Assembly (NCBI GenBank): GCA_903994365.1
Contig: CAJEXL010000018.1
Span: 1-38,457 of the forward strand
DNA length: 38,457 nucleotides
Reading direction: 5' to 3'
Source of the DNA: an uncultured Chlorobiaceae bacterium
Lineage (GTDB): Bacteria > Bacteroidota > Chlorobiia > Chlorobiales > Chlorobiaceae
In this document: piece after piece, positions 9,538 through 20,630 of the stretch
Position numbering within the stretch: the first letter of the stretch is position 1
Layout of the letters: every line of letters starts with the position of its first letter
Notes under the pieces: model-generated
Database searches by the model: none
Told to the model about the DNA's origin: nothing
Seen by the model: only the letters and a program-made list of their open reading frames with translations
Program-made: the position numbers and the translations under genes

Positions 9538-10839
9538 ATGTTGTCAAGAGACTTGACGGAAAACCAGTTGCAGACCAGGGTTATTATTTATTCAGGAAAA
9601 GGGGGGACAGGCAAAACCACAATTTCATCATCAACGGCGGTTGCTCTCGCGAGGCAGGGCAAGAAGGTGCTGATTATGTCTTCTGATCCAGCCCATTCGC
9701 TTTCGGACGTCTTTGATACTCGCATCAGCCGCAACGATCCACAGAAGATCGAAGAGAATCTTTACGGGCTTGAGGTCGATACAGTCTATGAACTGAAGAA
9801 AAACATGTCCGGTTTTCAGAAGTTCGTCTCTACCTCCTATAAAAACAAGGGTATCGACAGTGGTATGGCTTCAGAGCTGACCACGCAGCCTGGCCTGGAC
9901 GAAATTTTTGCACTGAGTCGCCTGCTTGATGAGTCGCAGTCCGGCAAATGGGATGCCGTTGTGCTTGATACATCGCCAACAGGCAATACCCTTCGCCTGC
10001 TTGCCTATCCGGAAATCATCATCGGCGGCAACATGGGAAAGCAGTTTTTCAAACTCTATAAAAACATGTCGTCGCTGGCTCGTCCACTCAGTGGAAAGTC
10101 CATTCCTGATGATGACTTTTTTAATGAGGTTAATGTGCTCCTGAAGCAGATGGAGGATATCAACAAGTTTATTCTCAGTCCCGAGGTGACCTTCCGACTT
10201 GTGCTGAATCCTGAAAAGCTCTCAATCCTTGAGACCAAGCGTGCCTACACCTTTGTGCATCTTTATGGTATCAATATTGATGGTATTGTCATCAACAAAA
10301 TTCTTCCCACCTCAAAAACTGTCGGGGAGTATTTTGAGTTCTGGGCCGACCTGCACAGCAAATATCTGCAGGAGATCGACCAATCATTTTACCCGACCCC
10401 TGTTTTTCGCTGTCAATTGCAGAGAACGGAGCCGATTGGGACGGATGCGCTGCATGAGATCAGTAAACTGGTTTTCGGAGACCAGGTGCCCGACAAGACC
10501 TTTTATACGGGAAAGAATTTCTGGATTGAGAGCAAGAAAAATGAAGCCACTGATGATCACCGGGAGGTACTCTGCATCAAAATACCTTTTCTCAAGGATG
10601 CTGAAGAGGTAACCGTTGAGCGTATGGGCACTGATATTGTCGTGAGTATTGACCGGGCCCAGCGAATCATTACTCTGCCAAGAGCCTTGTACAGTCTTGA
10701 TATGGAAAAGTTTATAAGGGAGGATAATCTCCTTCGGGTGGTATTCAAGGAGATTATTGTTGAAAAAGAGGAGGCAGAGCTGAGTGTCAATAAAAATATG
10801 CTTGACAAGCTGCGCTCCATGAGGCGAATGAAGATATAA
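9538..10839 (+). CDS. ArsA-family ATPase (anion-transporting ATPase homologue)
   Basis: A 433-aa single-ATPase ArsA/Get3-like protein. The deviant Walker A KGGTGKTT is at about residues 21-28, the SSDPAHSLSDVFD switch region at 48-60, and VLDTSPTGNTLRLL follows. The C-terminal 90 residues look like the HSP20-like beta domain found on some ArsA homologues. Unlike arsenite-pump ArsA it has one ATPase half, and no arsB, arsR or arsC is nearby, so arsenic resistance is unlikely. Green sulfur bacteria carry several such genes of unclear role; tail-anchored or membrane protein handling is a guess. AAGGGG lies just before the ATG. The gene is preceded by a 111-nt gap. Confidence 0.87.
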   Translation: MLSRDLTENQLQTRVIIYSGKGGTGKTTISSSTAVALARQGKKVLIMSSDPAHSLSDVFDTRISRNDPQKIEENLYGLEVDTVYELKKNMSGFQKFVSTSYKNKGIDSGMASELTTQPGLDEIFALSRLLDESQSGKWDAVVLDTSPTGNTLRLLAYPEIIIGGNMGKQFFKLYKNMSSLARPLSGKSIPDDDFFNEVNVLLKQMEDINKFILSPEVTFRLVLNPEKLSILETKRAYTFVHLYGINIDGIVINKILPTSKTVGEYFEFWADLHSKYLQEIDQSFYPTPVFRCQLQRTEPIGTDALHEISKLVFGDQVPDKTFYTGKNFWIESKKNEATDDHREVLCIKIPFLKDAEEVTVERMGTDIVVSIDRAQRIITLPRALYSLDMEKFIREDNLLRVVFKEIIVEKEEAELSVNKNMLDKLRSMRRMKI

Positions 10840-10978
10840 TAGAAGTGTTTTTTTCGGTGCACAGAAAAAAGCAGGGTAAACAGTTTAGGTTTTCAAGGGA
10901 ATCTTGTATCTTCAGTGTTTAAAATGTCGAGTTAAAAGGAATTTATTCCTAATCTTTGTTAAAGAATCAGCTTATATC

Positions 10979-11860
10979 ATGTCCGAGAAAGCGCACTATG
11001 GATTGTTGAAAGGGAAGAAAGGGATCGTTTTCGGCCCGCTCGATGAGAGCAGTATCGGCTGGCAGATCGCGGTTCACGCATACAGGGAAGGTGCAGAGAT
11101 TGCTATCTCCAATGTTGCGGCCGCTTTACGTTTTGGCAATATCGAAGAGCTTTCGGTACAGTGCGGTAATGCTCCGATGATTATGTGCGACGCATCGAAA
11201 AACGAAGATGTCGATAATTGTTTCAAGGAGTTGAAAGAAAAAATCGGACCAGTAGATTTTATAGTGCATTCTATTGGGATGTCGCAGAATATTCGCAAGC
11301 AGATGCCTTATGAAGATCTCAATTATGAATGGTTTATGAGGACCCTTGATGTGTCGGCATTGTCGCTGCATCGGCTGGTCTCTTATGCCCTGAAAAATGA
11401 GGTGATCAATCATGGCGGAAGCATTCTCTCTCTTTCCTATATTGCTTCACAGAGAAATTATTGGACATACTCCGATATGGGAGACGCAAAGTCTCTGCTC
11501 GAATCGATTGTTCGCAGTTATGGTCCAAGGCTTGCGAAGTACGGGATTCGGATCAATACGATATCACAAAGTCCGACCTATACCAAAGCTGGCAGTGGAA
11601 TTCCGGGGTTTGAAAAGATGTACGAGTACAGTGACCTCATGTCTCCCCTTGGAAATGCCACTGCTGAGGAGTGTGCCGAGTACTCCATGACGATTCTCAG
11701 TGACCTCTCTCGGAAGGTCACCATGCAGAATCTTTTTCATGATGGTGGTTACAGTTCGATGGGGGCAACCATCCCCATGATCAAGCTTGCCCATGAGGTA
11801 CTTAATGACAAGGAACTTGCTGACCGCGTAGGTCTTGATGAATTTACGCCATCAAGGTAA
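10979..11860 (+). CDS. fabI: enoyl-[acyl-carrier-protein] reductase (FabI type)
   Basis: Last reductive step of fatty acid elongation, NAD(P)H-dependent, cytoplasmic. The 293-aa SDR-fold protein has the FabI-type pair Tyr154 and Tyr164 with Lys171 (Tyr-x6-Lys), matching the 10- and 7-residue spacing of the classical enzyme. The substrate-loop region (SPTYTKAGSGIPGFEKM) and a C-terminal HDGGYSSMGA also fit. The nucleotide-binding loop GPLDESSIGWQIA is a divergent form of the usual FabI glycine loop. The frame is open 25 codons further upstream, but MSEKAHYGLLKGKKG is the natural start. It stands alone, not in a fab cluster. Confidence 0.85.
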   Translation: MSEKAHYGLLKGKKGIVFGPLDESSIGWQIAVHAYREGAEIAISNVAAALRFGNIEELSVQCGNAPMIMCDASKNEDVDNCFKELKEKIGPVDFIVHSIGMSQNIRKQMPYEDLNYEWFMRTLDVSALSLHRLVSYALKNEVINHGGSILSLSYIASQRNYWTYSDMGDAKSLLESIVRSYGPRLAKYGIRINTISQSPTYTKAGSGIPGFEKMYEYSDLMSPLGNATAEECAEYSMTILSDLSRKVTMQNLFHDGGYSSMGATIPMIKLAHEVLNDKELADRVGLDEFTPSR

Positions 11861-11999
11861 GTTCAAGGGAGTAAGAGGGAGCTATTTTCTTCGTTTTGAG
11901 GCGTAACCGTCGCTCAATTTCCCCAAGAGGTTGTTGTGTCGCTGTTACTTCGATTATGTATCGAAAGATTTTCATTTTAGTAGTTATATCTGTCTTCAC

Positions 12000-12023
12000 C
12001 CTGATTGTGATATCACGATCAGG
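12000..12023. promoter_or_regulatory. 24-nt near-perfect palindrome upstream of icd
   Basis: The half-site CCTGATTGTGAT is followed directly by its reverse complement with one mismatch (a T-G pair). There is no loop and no following T run, so it reads as a protein-binding operator rather than a terminator. It lies about 80 bp before the icd start, in the 244-bp gap after fabI. The core GTGATATCAC resembles CRP/FNR half-sites but the spacing is too short for those regulators. Confidence 0.5.
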
Positions 12024-12038
12024 TGTGATCTCTTTTGA

Positions 12039-14330
<2,292 letters not shown>

Positions 14331-14356
14331 GGCGTTCTCCCATCGTAAAACAGCAG

Positions 14357-14384
14357 AGGCCCGGTATTGTTTTCCGGGCCTTTT
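14357..14384 (+). terminator. rho-independent terminator after icd
   Basis: GGCCCGG (14358-14364), a 9-nt loop, CCGGGCC (14374-14380), then TTTT. The 7-bp perfect GC-rich stem is extended by A-T and G-T pairs. It ends 4 nt before the stop of the converging minus-strand gene at 14389. Confidence 0.85.
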
Positions 14385-14388
14385 GCGT

Positions 14389-15759
14389 TTATGCTTTTGG
14401 TGCGTAGAGTGTGTACAGACCAAGTGTCTCCATAATTTCACCCGCCCAGAAGCCCTTGAAGATATGAGTATTGGGATCGTGCATGAATGCGCCAGCCATT
14501 TCACCTTTGGTGATCTGGTGACTTGTCAGCATTGCATAGAGACGCTGTACAACACGAGCCACTACTTGAGCGTTGGCACCTGCTTTTCCGCACAGCAGCG
14601 CGCCTTTGAGCGCCAGGGCAATCATGTGTGGATCTTTGTCGCCTGTACCTTTGGGTGCGGGAGCAACCGGCGCGCTTTTTTCCCTGAAGTCAGTTGGCAC
14701 GTAGGTATCTGCAGGATGCGCGGCAAGCCACTTGTCCAGCCAACCGAGAAATGTGGTACAAACTTTTGCAGCGCTGGTTACAGCCGCATTGTCTGTTTTT
14801 GAGTACACGCAGTGATACCAGAAATCAGCAGTGGCAGAAAATGGCCGATACTGGAATCCACCCCAGAAGGTGTTTGGATCGGGTCCCTCCCACGTGAAGC
14901 TGTTTTTGACCGCCTTGCCTATAAACGAATCGTCGTAGTGATAGACTGGAGCAAATGGCCCCGAAATCCCGGTGCTTTTCGTATAAGCTGTTTGTGCATC
15001 AATCAGAAATTGCAGTGTATTTGCCGCAGCGGTGTAATCTTTCATATAATGCCAGGGCAGGGCATCCTGGTATCCGGCATAATATGGGCCGCGAAAGCGA
15101 GGTGCAGGCAGTACTGAGAGATTATCCCCTTTATTGGTGTACTCAAATGGCATAGCGCCTTTATAGACAATACTCTTTTTGGGATCATTGATCAGTTTGA
15201 ACTCCCTGAACATGGCATTTCTGGCAGTTAACAATTTTGTTTGTCTCTCTCCAGTTTCAAGGAGCGCAAAAAGATCAAAGGTCGTAATAAACCAGTGCAG
15301 AGAATCACCAGCGGTGGCGAACTCGTTGGGGCGCAACTTGCGCCATGCCGGCCAGCACTCATACGCCTCACCATAAGCAATGAGTTCCGATTCATGCCCC
15401 TTCTCCTTTGCATGAAATGCGGCTCCGGCGTTAACAATCCAGTGCGAACGCCATGTGGCAGTTGAGGGTATAACACCAAAAAAGAAATATTTGATCAGCG
15501 CGTCAGCAAAGGTTTGTGCGGTGGTCAGATAGCGAGTCTCTTTTGTTGCCTGGTATGCTCTGAGGTAGCCTCGAACCATCATGACCTGGCTTTCCGAGGT
15601 GCAGGCTCGCTCCTGATAATATCCCCCACGACCCAGCTCTTCATCCATATTATTGCGGACAAGACCCTCCGGCGTGATAAGATAATCTCCCGTATATTTG
15701 CCGCTCTGTGCCTTCCACTTCTGGATAAAGGCATCCAAACTTGCGATTGCTTTTGCCAT
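14389..15759 (-). CDS. unrecognised 457-aa protein, possible alpha/alpha-barrel fold
   Basis: I do not recognise a named family. The product from ATG 15759 is 456-457 aa, soluble, without a signal peptide or membrane segments. It is rich in Trp, Tyr and His and in regularly spaced amphipathic helices (for example the TAQTFADALIKYFFF, TTFDLFALLETGE and ANTLQFLIDAQTAY segments), which is reminiscent of six-hairpin glycosidase-like toroids; that is a guess from pattern only. A Pro/Ala linker (SAPVAPAPKGTG) precedes the last about 80 residues. A TTG at 15795 could extend it by 12 residues. Neither start has a good ribosome binding site. It is transcribed alone, towards icd, and divergently from the YmdB gene. 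Confidence 0.7.
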   Translation of the reverse strand: MAKAIASLDAFIQKWKAQSGKYTGDYLITPEGLVRNNMDEELGRGGYYQERACTSESQVMMVRGYLRAYQATKETRYLTTAQTFADALIKYFFFGVIPSTATWRSHWIVNAGAAFHAKEKGHESELIAYGEAYECWPAWRKLRPNEFATAGDSLHWFITTFDLFALLETGERQTKLLTARNAMFREFKLINDPKKSIVYKGAMPFEYTNKGDNLSVLPAPRFRGPYYAGYQDALPWHYMKDYTAAANTLQFLIDAQTAYTKSTGISGPFAPVYHYDDSFIGKAVKNSFTWEGPDPNTFWGGFQYRPFSATADFWYHCVYSKTDNAAVTSAAKVCTTFLGWLDKWLAAHPADTYVPTDFREKSAPVAPAPKGTGDKDPHMIALALKGALLCGKAGANAQVVARVVQRLYAMLTSHQITKGEMAGAFMHDPNTHIFKGFWAGEIMETLGLYTLYAPKA

Positions 15760-15845
15760 GGGTTCTGCTATTGGTTGATGTTTTTCACAAATCAATGCTT
15801 AACGCAATGTAACAATTATTCACTCATAGCATGAGAGTGGGCTTT

Positions 15846-15864
15846 ACATCACCTGCTGTGATGT
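15846..15864. repeat. inverted repeat in divergent promoter region
   Basis: ACATCAC, 5-nt spacer CTGCT, GTGATGT: perfect 7-bp arms in the gap between the divergent 457-aa gene and the YmdB gene. It could be an operator for either gene. No T run follows. Confidence 0.35.
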
Positions 15865-15950
15865 GGTGCAAATAAGATTGTTCATTGTGAGGAGCATTGT
15901 GTAACTTGAGAAAACTCAGTTTCAAGTAACAGAACAGGTTAAGAAAAGGT

Positions 15951-16781
15951 ATGGCACAAAAAACCCTGAACGTCATGTTCATCGGAGATGTTGTTGGTAC
16001 GCCGGGCTTGCAGATAGTTGGTCGTATGCTGAAGAGTTTTATCAGCAAACACCATGTTGATTTTGTGATCTGTAATGGAGAAAATGCTCATAATGGCAAA
16101 GGGCTGAGTCTTGATGCCCTGACTCAGCTTCTTGAGGCCGGAGTTAATGTGGTGACTGGTGGAAACCATACCTGGAGCAATTTCAACTTTTTTGAGACGC
16201 TGAAAACTCATCCACAGGTGTTGCGTCCTCTCAACTATCCAAAGGGTACCTATGGAAAGGGTTATGGCATCTACAAGCTGCCGAACGGACTTGGCGATAT
16301 TGCGGTAGTGAACCTCCAGGGTAGAACGTTTATGTATTCGATTGACTGTCCATTTCGCACCGCAGATTGGGTGATCAAGCAGATAAAGGAGCAGTCGAAA
16401 GAGAGTGTCAAGTGTATTTTTGTTGATATTCATGCAGAGGCGACAGCGGAGAAGGTTGCTCTTGGCTGGTATCTTGACGGAAGGGTTTCTGCGGTTATCG
16501 GGACACACACCCATGTACCGACTGCGGATGAGCGCATTCTGCCGAAAGGCACCGGTTATTGCACCGATGCAGGTATGACCGGGCCTCATCAGTCAGTCAT
16601 TGGCATGCAGATAAAATCTGCAACCGACAGGATGCTCTACCAGACACCACACAAGTACGAATGTGCAGAAGATGATGTTCATTTTTCAGGGGTACTCTTG
16701 TCGCTGGATTTGTCAACTGGCAAAACAGTTGGTATTGAAAGGATCTTCTATCCTCAGTTCGAACGTGGAGAGATACAATAG
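15951..16781 (+). CDS. YmdB-type metallophosphoesterase (TIGR00282)
   Basis: A 276-aa dimetal phosphoesterase of the YmdB/TIGR00282 family; the Bacillus member hydrolyses 2',3'-cyclic nucleotides and affects RNA turnover and sporulation/biofilm choice. All metal ligands are visible: Asp13 in GDVVG, Glu44-Asn45 in GENA, Asn72-His73 in GGNHTW, His161 in HAEAT, and His186/His188 in GTHTHVPTADE. Length is normal. The ATG at 15951 follows an AAGAAAAGG stretch. In many genomes ymdB is next to rny (RNase Y); that partner is not seen here. A bidirectional hairpin separates it from fbp. Confidence 0.9.
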   Translation: MAQKTLNVMFIGDVVGTPGLQIVGRMLKSFISKHHVDFVICNGENAHNGKGLSLDALTQLLEAGVNVVTGGNHTWSNFNFFETLKTHPQVLRPLNYPKGTYGKGYGIYKLPNGLGDIAVVNLQGRTFMYSIDCPFRTADWVIKQIKEQSKESVKCIFVDIHAEATAEKVALGWYLDGRVSAVIGTHTHVPTADERILPKGTGYCTDAGMTGPHQSVIGMQIKSATDRMLYQTPHKYECAEDDVHFSGVLLSLDLSTGKTVGIERIFYPQFERGEIQ

Positions 16782-16786
16782 CCAAC

Positions 16787-16818
16787 AAAAAAGCCTCCTT
16801 TGCAACGGAGGCTTTTTT
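16787..16818. terminator. bidirectional rho-independent terminator between YmdB gene and fbp
   Basis: A run of six A, then GCCTCC, an 8-nt loop (TTTGCAAC), GGAGGC and six T. The A-T pairs extend the stem, and T runs face both strands, so it can end the plus-strand YmdB transcript and the minus-strand fbp transcript. Confidence 0.9.
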
Positions 16819-16839
16819 GTACATGTTTGATAACTCCTG

Positions 16840-17841
16840 TTACCTCACTCCCTGCTCAAACTCCTCAGCAACAAGGACATCATCGGTGCTGCCGATGTAG
16901 AGAGGTGTGCGCTGATGGAGGGCAAGCGGCTGAATATCGAGAATACGATCCCTGCCGTTTGTTGCGCGGCCACCAGCCTGTTCGCAGATAAAGGCGAGTG
17001 GATTGGCTTCATACATGAGCCGTAGTTTGCCACTGGCGTGCTTTGTGGTTGGAGGATAGATAAAGACACCGCCTGTCAACAGGTTGCGGTGGAAGTCAGC
17101 GACCAGCGAGCCAATGTAGCGGGTGCTGTAGGGGCGGTTTGTTGCCGGGTCCTCTTCCTTGATATAGTCGAGATATTTTTTTGTCCCCTCGTTGAACTGT
17201 GCATAAGAGCCCTCGTTGATTGAGTAATACTTGCCGCTTTTCGGGGTGACAATATTCTCATGTGAAAGAAGAAACTCTCCGATGGTAGGATCGTAGGTAA
17301 AGCCATGCACACCGTGGCCGGTGGTATAGACCATCACCACTGATGAACCATAAATGACATAACCGGCAGCCACCTGCTCGTAACCATGCTGCAGGCAATC
17401 TCCCAGATTCGCTTTGACGGGGTCATTGCCTTTGAGTTTGTAGATTGAGAAAATGGTGCCTACACTGACGTTGACATCAATATTGGAAGAGCCATCAAGC
17501 GGATCAAACAGGAGGGCATAGCTGCCGGTCTCGTTTTTTGGAGGAATGATAATGCCTTCGTTCTCTTCGGAACCCATGATAGCAAATCGACCGTGCTGTC
17601 CGATTGCCGAGATGATTTTTTCATTAGCAAAGAGATCAAGTTTTTTTACCTCTTCACCCTGCACATTGGTGCTGCCTGCAAAACCAAGAATATCAACCAA
17701 ACCTGCACGGACAACCTCTCTCCTTACCAGTTTTGCAGCAAAGGCCACGTCATTGAGAAGGTCAGTAAGTTCACCATGCGCTTCAGGAAAAAATTTCTGT
17801 TGTTCAAGGATGTGGCGTTCAATAGTAATCAAGTTGCTCAT
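16840..17841 (-). CDS. fbp: class I fructose-1,6-bisphosphatase
   Basis: Hydrolyses fructose-1,6-bisphosphate to fructose-6-phosphate, the irreversible step of gluconeogenesis; in an autotroph using the reductive TCA cycle this is how pyruvate-derived carbon reaches hexoses. The 333-aa protein has the class I metal site [17 protein letters not shown], an upstream GSEENEG motif and a C-terminal [21 protein letters not shown] block with the substrate-binding lysine. ATG 17841 gives a standard-length enzyme. It is transcribed divergently from recJ and ends in the shared terminator at 16787-16818. Confidence 0.95.
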   Translation of the reverse strand: MSNLITIERHILEQQKFFPEAHGELTDLLNDVAFAAKLVRREVVRAGLVDILGFAGSTNVQGEEVKKLDLFANEKIISAIGQHGRFAIMGSEENEGIIIPPKNETGSYALLFDPLDGSSNIDVNVSVGTIFSIYKLKGNDPVKANLGDCLQHGYEQVAAGYVIYGSSVVMVYTTGHGVHGFTYDPTIGEFLLSHENIVTPKSGKYYSINEGSYAQFNEGTKKYLDYIKEEDPATNRPYSTRYIGSLVADFHRNLLTGGVFIYPPTTKHASGKLRLMYEANPLAFICEQAGGRATNGRDRILDIQPLALHQRTPLYIGSTDDVLVAEEFEQGVR

Positions 17842-17887
17842 GGTCTTTGTTCCCGATGGTTAGTGTGTTGATTGACTGATGGGTAGT

Positions 17888-17934
17888 GCTGAATAACGTG
17901 TAAACATCAAACTCCAATGTAAGAAATATTCAGC
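17888..17934. repeat. inverted repeat between fbp and recJ
   Basis: GCTGAATA at 17888-17895 and its perfect reverse complement TATTCAGC at 17927-17934, 31 nt apart, within the divergent fbp-recJ gap. The wide spacing fits either two separated operator half-sites or chance. Confidence 0.25.
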
Positions 17935-18036
17935 CAACCAGAATGGCCCCCTGGGTAAGTCCGTATGTTTTTTGTCAAGAAAATGAACAAGGGTTACCTA
18001 CATTGTCGAACAGTTTTTATTACCCGTCAATTTCCC

Positions 18037-19749
18037 ATGAAACGATACCGCTGGAATTTTCTCTCTCCTGATGAACAAGTTGTTCTTGCTCTTTCAGAAT
18101 CCGTCAATGTTACCCTGCCTCTTGCAAAAGCATTGTGCAACAGAGGCATCTCAACCTTTGACAGGGCAAAAGATTTCTTTAGGGCCTCCATCACTCATCT
18201 TCATCCTCCCCATCTTTTTCAGGATATGGCGCAAGCCGTTGAACGGGTATTGCGTGCCATTCGAGAGCATCAAAAAATAATGCTCTATGGTGATTATGAT
18301 GTTGACGGTACCACGGGCACGGCGATGCTGTCGCTTTTTCTGAGAGGGCTCGGCGCTGAGCTTTCCTGGTATATTAATGATCGTTTTGTGGAGGGCTATG
18401 GTATATCGAAGGAGGGGATCGACTCGGCTATTGGGCAGAATATTGCTCTGCTCATTACGGTTGATTGCGGTATCAGAGAGAATGATGCCATAGGCCGATT
18501 CCAGGAACTCGGTATTGATGTGATTGTTTGTGACCATCATGAAGCTGATGAGTTGCCTCCCGCCTACGCGATTTTAAATCCAAAAGTGCCGGGCTCTGCC
18601 TATCCGTTCCGGGAGCTCTGTGGATGTGGTGTCGCATTCAAGTTTATTCAGGCAATAGCGGAGGAGAGGGAACTCGAACCGGAGAGCTGGCAGCAATATC
18701 TTGACTTTGTTGCCATTGCCACTGCCGCCGATATGGTCTCTCTTGAGGGTGAAAATCGTACGCTGGTTCGTGAGGGGATTCAGCGAATACGAACAAAGCC
18801 GAGAGCCAATCTCAAGGCGATGTTGTCACTCATGAAGGTTGCTCCTGCAGAATTTGGTATGTTTCATATTGCCTTTGGCATAGCGCCCCGTATCAATGCG
18901 GCAGGCAGAATGCACTCTGCTCACCGTTCTGTTGAATGGCTGCTTTCAGAGTCATCTGCCGATTCACGCTCTCATGCCGAAGAGCTTGACCGTATAAACA
19001 TGCATCGACGGGAGATTGATGCCGATATTATGGCGAAGGCTGAAAAGATGCTTGATAACCATTTTGCCTCATGGTGCTCTTCAATTGTGCTCTATGATGA
19101 GTCATGGCATCTCGGGGTGCTTGGGATTGTGGCATCAAAGATGATTGAAAAACATTATCTGCCCACAGTCATCCTTGGCGGCATGAACGGGCTCATCAGA
19201 GGTTCCGTGCGAAGCGTTGAAGGGCTTGATATCCATGCTGTATTGCAGCAGTGCAGTGACTATCTTGAGCAGTTTGGCGGACATCATCAGGCGGCAGGTC
19301 TGACGCTTCTGGCTGAGAATTTTGCAGGATTCCGTAAAAAGTTCAATGAAGTCTGTGGCAACCTTCTCTCAGTTTCACAACGTCAGAAGGCGCTTGTTGT
19401 TGATTCAAAACTTGATCTTGAGCAGATTACCGATAAATTTATCAATGTGCTTGAGCAATTTGCTCCTTTTGGTCATGGTAATCGTGAGCCGCTTTTTGTT
19501 ACTGAAGGGCTTTCTCTGTGTGGCCTGCCAAAACTTCTCAAAGAGAGGCATGTGAAGTTCTCCCTCAGGGACAAGCATGGGCGACTTTTTGACGTGATCG
19601 GTTTTGACCGGCCCGATATCTATGCTGAACTTGTATCTGTTCAAAGCCCTCTGTTTGCCATGGTCTATTCAGTTGAAAAAAGAGTGTGGAACAACAAGGT
19701 GCAGTTGCAGATGAAGCTGAAAGATCTTGATCTCAGTAAACCCGCTTAA
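18037..19749 (+). CDS. recJ: single-stranded-DNA-specific exonuclease RecJ
   Basis: 5'-3' single-strand exonuclease of recombination and mismatch repair. The DHH-family motifs are complete: Asp86-Tyr-Asp88-Val-Asp90-Gly in GDYDVDGTT (motif I), Asp166-His-His (motif III, DHHEADELP), and GGHHQAAGLTL in the DHHA1 domain, followed by an OB-like C-terminus. From ATG 18037 (MKRYRWNFLSPDE, the usual RecJ opening) the product has 570 aa. An ATG at 17965 with a GGGTAAG upstream would add 24 unconserved residues. The stop overlaps the stop of the converging flippase-like gene by 4 nt. Confidence 0.93.
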   Translation: MKRYRWNFLSPDEQVVLALSESVNVTLPLAKALCNRGISTFDRAKDFFRASITHLHPPHLFQDMAQAVERVLRAIREHQKIMLYGDYDVDGTTGTAMLSLFLRGLGAELSWYINDRFVEGYGISKEGIDSAIGQNIALLITVDCGIRENDAIGRFQELGIDVIVCDHHEADELPPAYAILNPKVPGSAYPFRELCGCGVAFKFIQAIAEERELEPESWQQYLDFVAIATAADMVSLEGENRTLVREGIQRIRTKPRANLKAMLSLMKVAPAEFGMFHIAFGIAPRINAAGRMHSAHRSVEWLLSESSADSRSHAEELDRINMHRREIDADIMAKAEKMLDNHFASWCSSIVLYDESWHLGVLGIVASKMIEKHYLPTVILGGMNGLIRGSVRSVEGLDIHAVLQQCSDYLEQFGGHHQAAGLTLLAENFAGFRKKFNEVCGNLLSVSQRQKALVVDSKLDLEQITDKFINVLEQFAPFGHGNREPLFVTEGLSLCGLPKLLKERHVKFSLRDKHGRLFDVIGFDRPDIYAELVSVQSPLFAMVYSVEKRVWNNKVQLQMKLKDLDLSKPA

Positions 19750-20630
19750 GGTGTTGTGTCACTTTTTTCATGACGAATTCGTGTCAGCACTCCTGCAAGT
19801 GATGAAATGGCGGAGATGCCGAAAAAGATGAGCGAAAGCGCTACGCCAGGATTGGTGTCAAGCTTTACAAAATTAAGGAGATAAAAGAAGGTTATTTCCC
19901 GTGCTCCAGCCCCCCCGATGGTTATGGGGAGAATGGTTGCTACCGTTGAGATCAGGAAGATTGCCAGATAATCGATATGGTTGGCGTGCAGCGAGATTGC
20001 CTGCAAGATGAAATATGCCGATATAACCTGGGTGATCTGAACAAGCATTGATTCGATGGCGGTGATAGTAAAAATCCCCATGAACTGTTTGTAGAACAGT
20101 CGGTTCAAAAGCAGCGAGAGCGGGTAGAGTGCGCCGAGTAAAACCCATGCATAAGGAACCAGTTGGGGGAGTTGCAAGGCAAATGTGCTTGGCAGCAAGA
20201 GAACAAGTGAAAGAAACAGAAGTGCAAAAATCCCGCAGATCCTGTCCCACAAGACCGCGTGAAAGACGTTGATCGTTTTCAGTCCGTAGTTTTTCTGCAG
20301 CACATAGATTTTGTAGCCATCGCCACCAACACCTCCCGGCAGAAAAAGGTTGTAGAACATTCCGAGATAGTACAGTTTCAGGTTATACATCGGGGAAAGT
20401 TCAATACCGATTTCCTTGAAAAAGCGGTTCAGGCGCAGTGCATTGAAGAGCTTGGATATATTGAAAAAAAAGAGTGAGAGCAGGATATACCATGGGTTGG
20501 CGCCACGGATGATATCGAACAGCCGGGTGACGTCGGTTTTTCTGAGGACAAGATAGAGGGCAAGGCCGGTTACAAGAAGCTGGAGCAGGGGCTTGAGCAG
20601 CTTTTTAAGGTTGAAATTACTGTTTCCCAA
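19746..20630 (-). CDS. flippase-like integral membrane protein (UPF0104/LPG synthase TM region)
   Basis: A polytopic membrane protein of the lysylphosphatidylglycerol-synthase transmembrane family (YbhN/AglD-like), without the soluble aminoacyl-transferase domain. Such stand-alone proteins are proposed lipid or polyprenyl-sugar flippases, or partners of glycosyltransferases. Conserved features include the LFNALRLNRFFKEIG-type loop and GGVGGDGYKIYVL, plus a C-terminal ITIGGAGAREITFFYLL. I set the start at TTG 20630, overlapping the upstream GT2 gene by 14 nt; the frame is open upstream, but only inside the GT2 coding region. Last gene of a four-gene minus-strand run. Confidence 0.8.
   Translation of the reverse strand: MGNSNFNLKKLLKPLLQLLVTGLALYLVLRKTDVTRLFDIIRGANPWYILLSLFFFNISKLFNALRLNRFFKEIGIELSPMYNLKLYYLGMFYNLFLPGGVGGDGYKIYVLQKNYGLKTINVFHAVLWDRICGIFALLFLSLVLLLPSTFALQLPQLVPYAWVLLGALYPLSLLLNRLFYKQFMGIFTITAIESMLVQITQVISAYFILQAISLHANHIDYLAIFLISTVATILPITIGGAGAREITFFYLLNFVKLDTNPGVALSLIFFGISAISSLAGVLTRIRHEKSDTTP

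Noticed and set aside
12000..12023. Possible CRP/FNR binding site
   Set aside because: The TGTGA and TCAC halves are only 2 nt apart, while CRP/FNR sites need a longer spacer.
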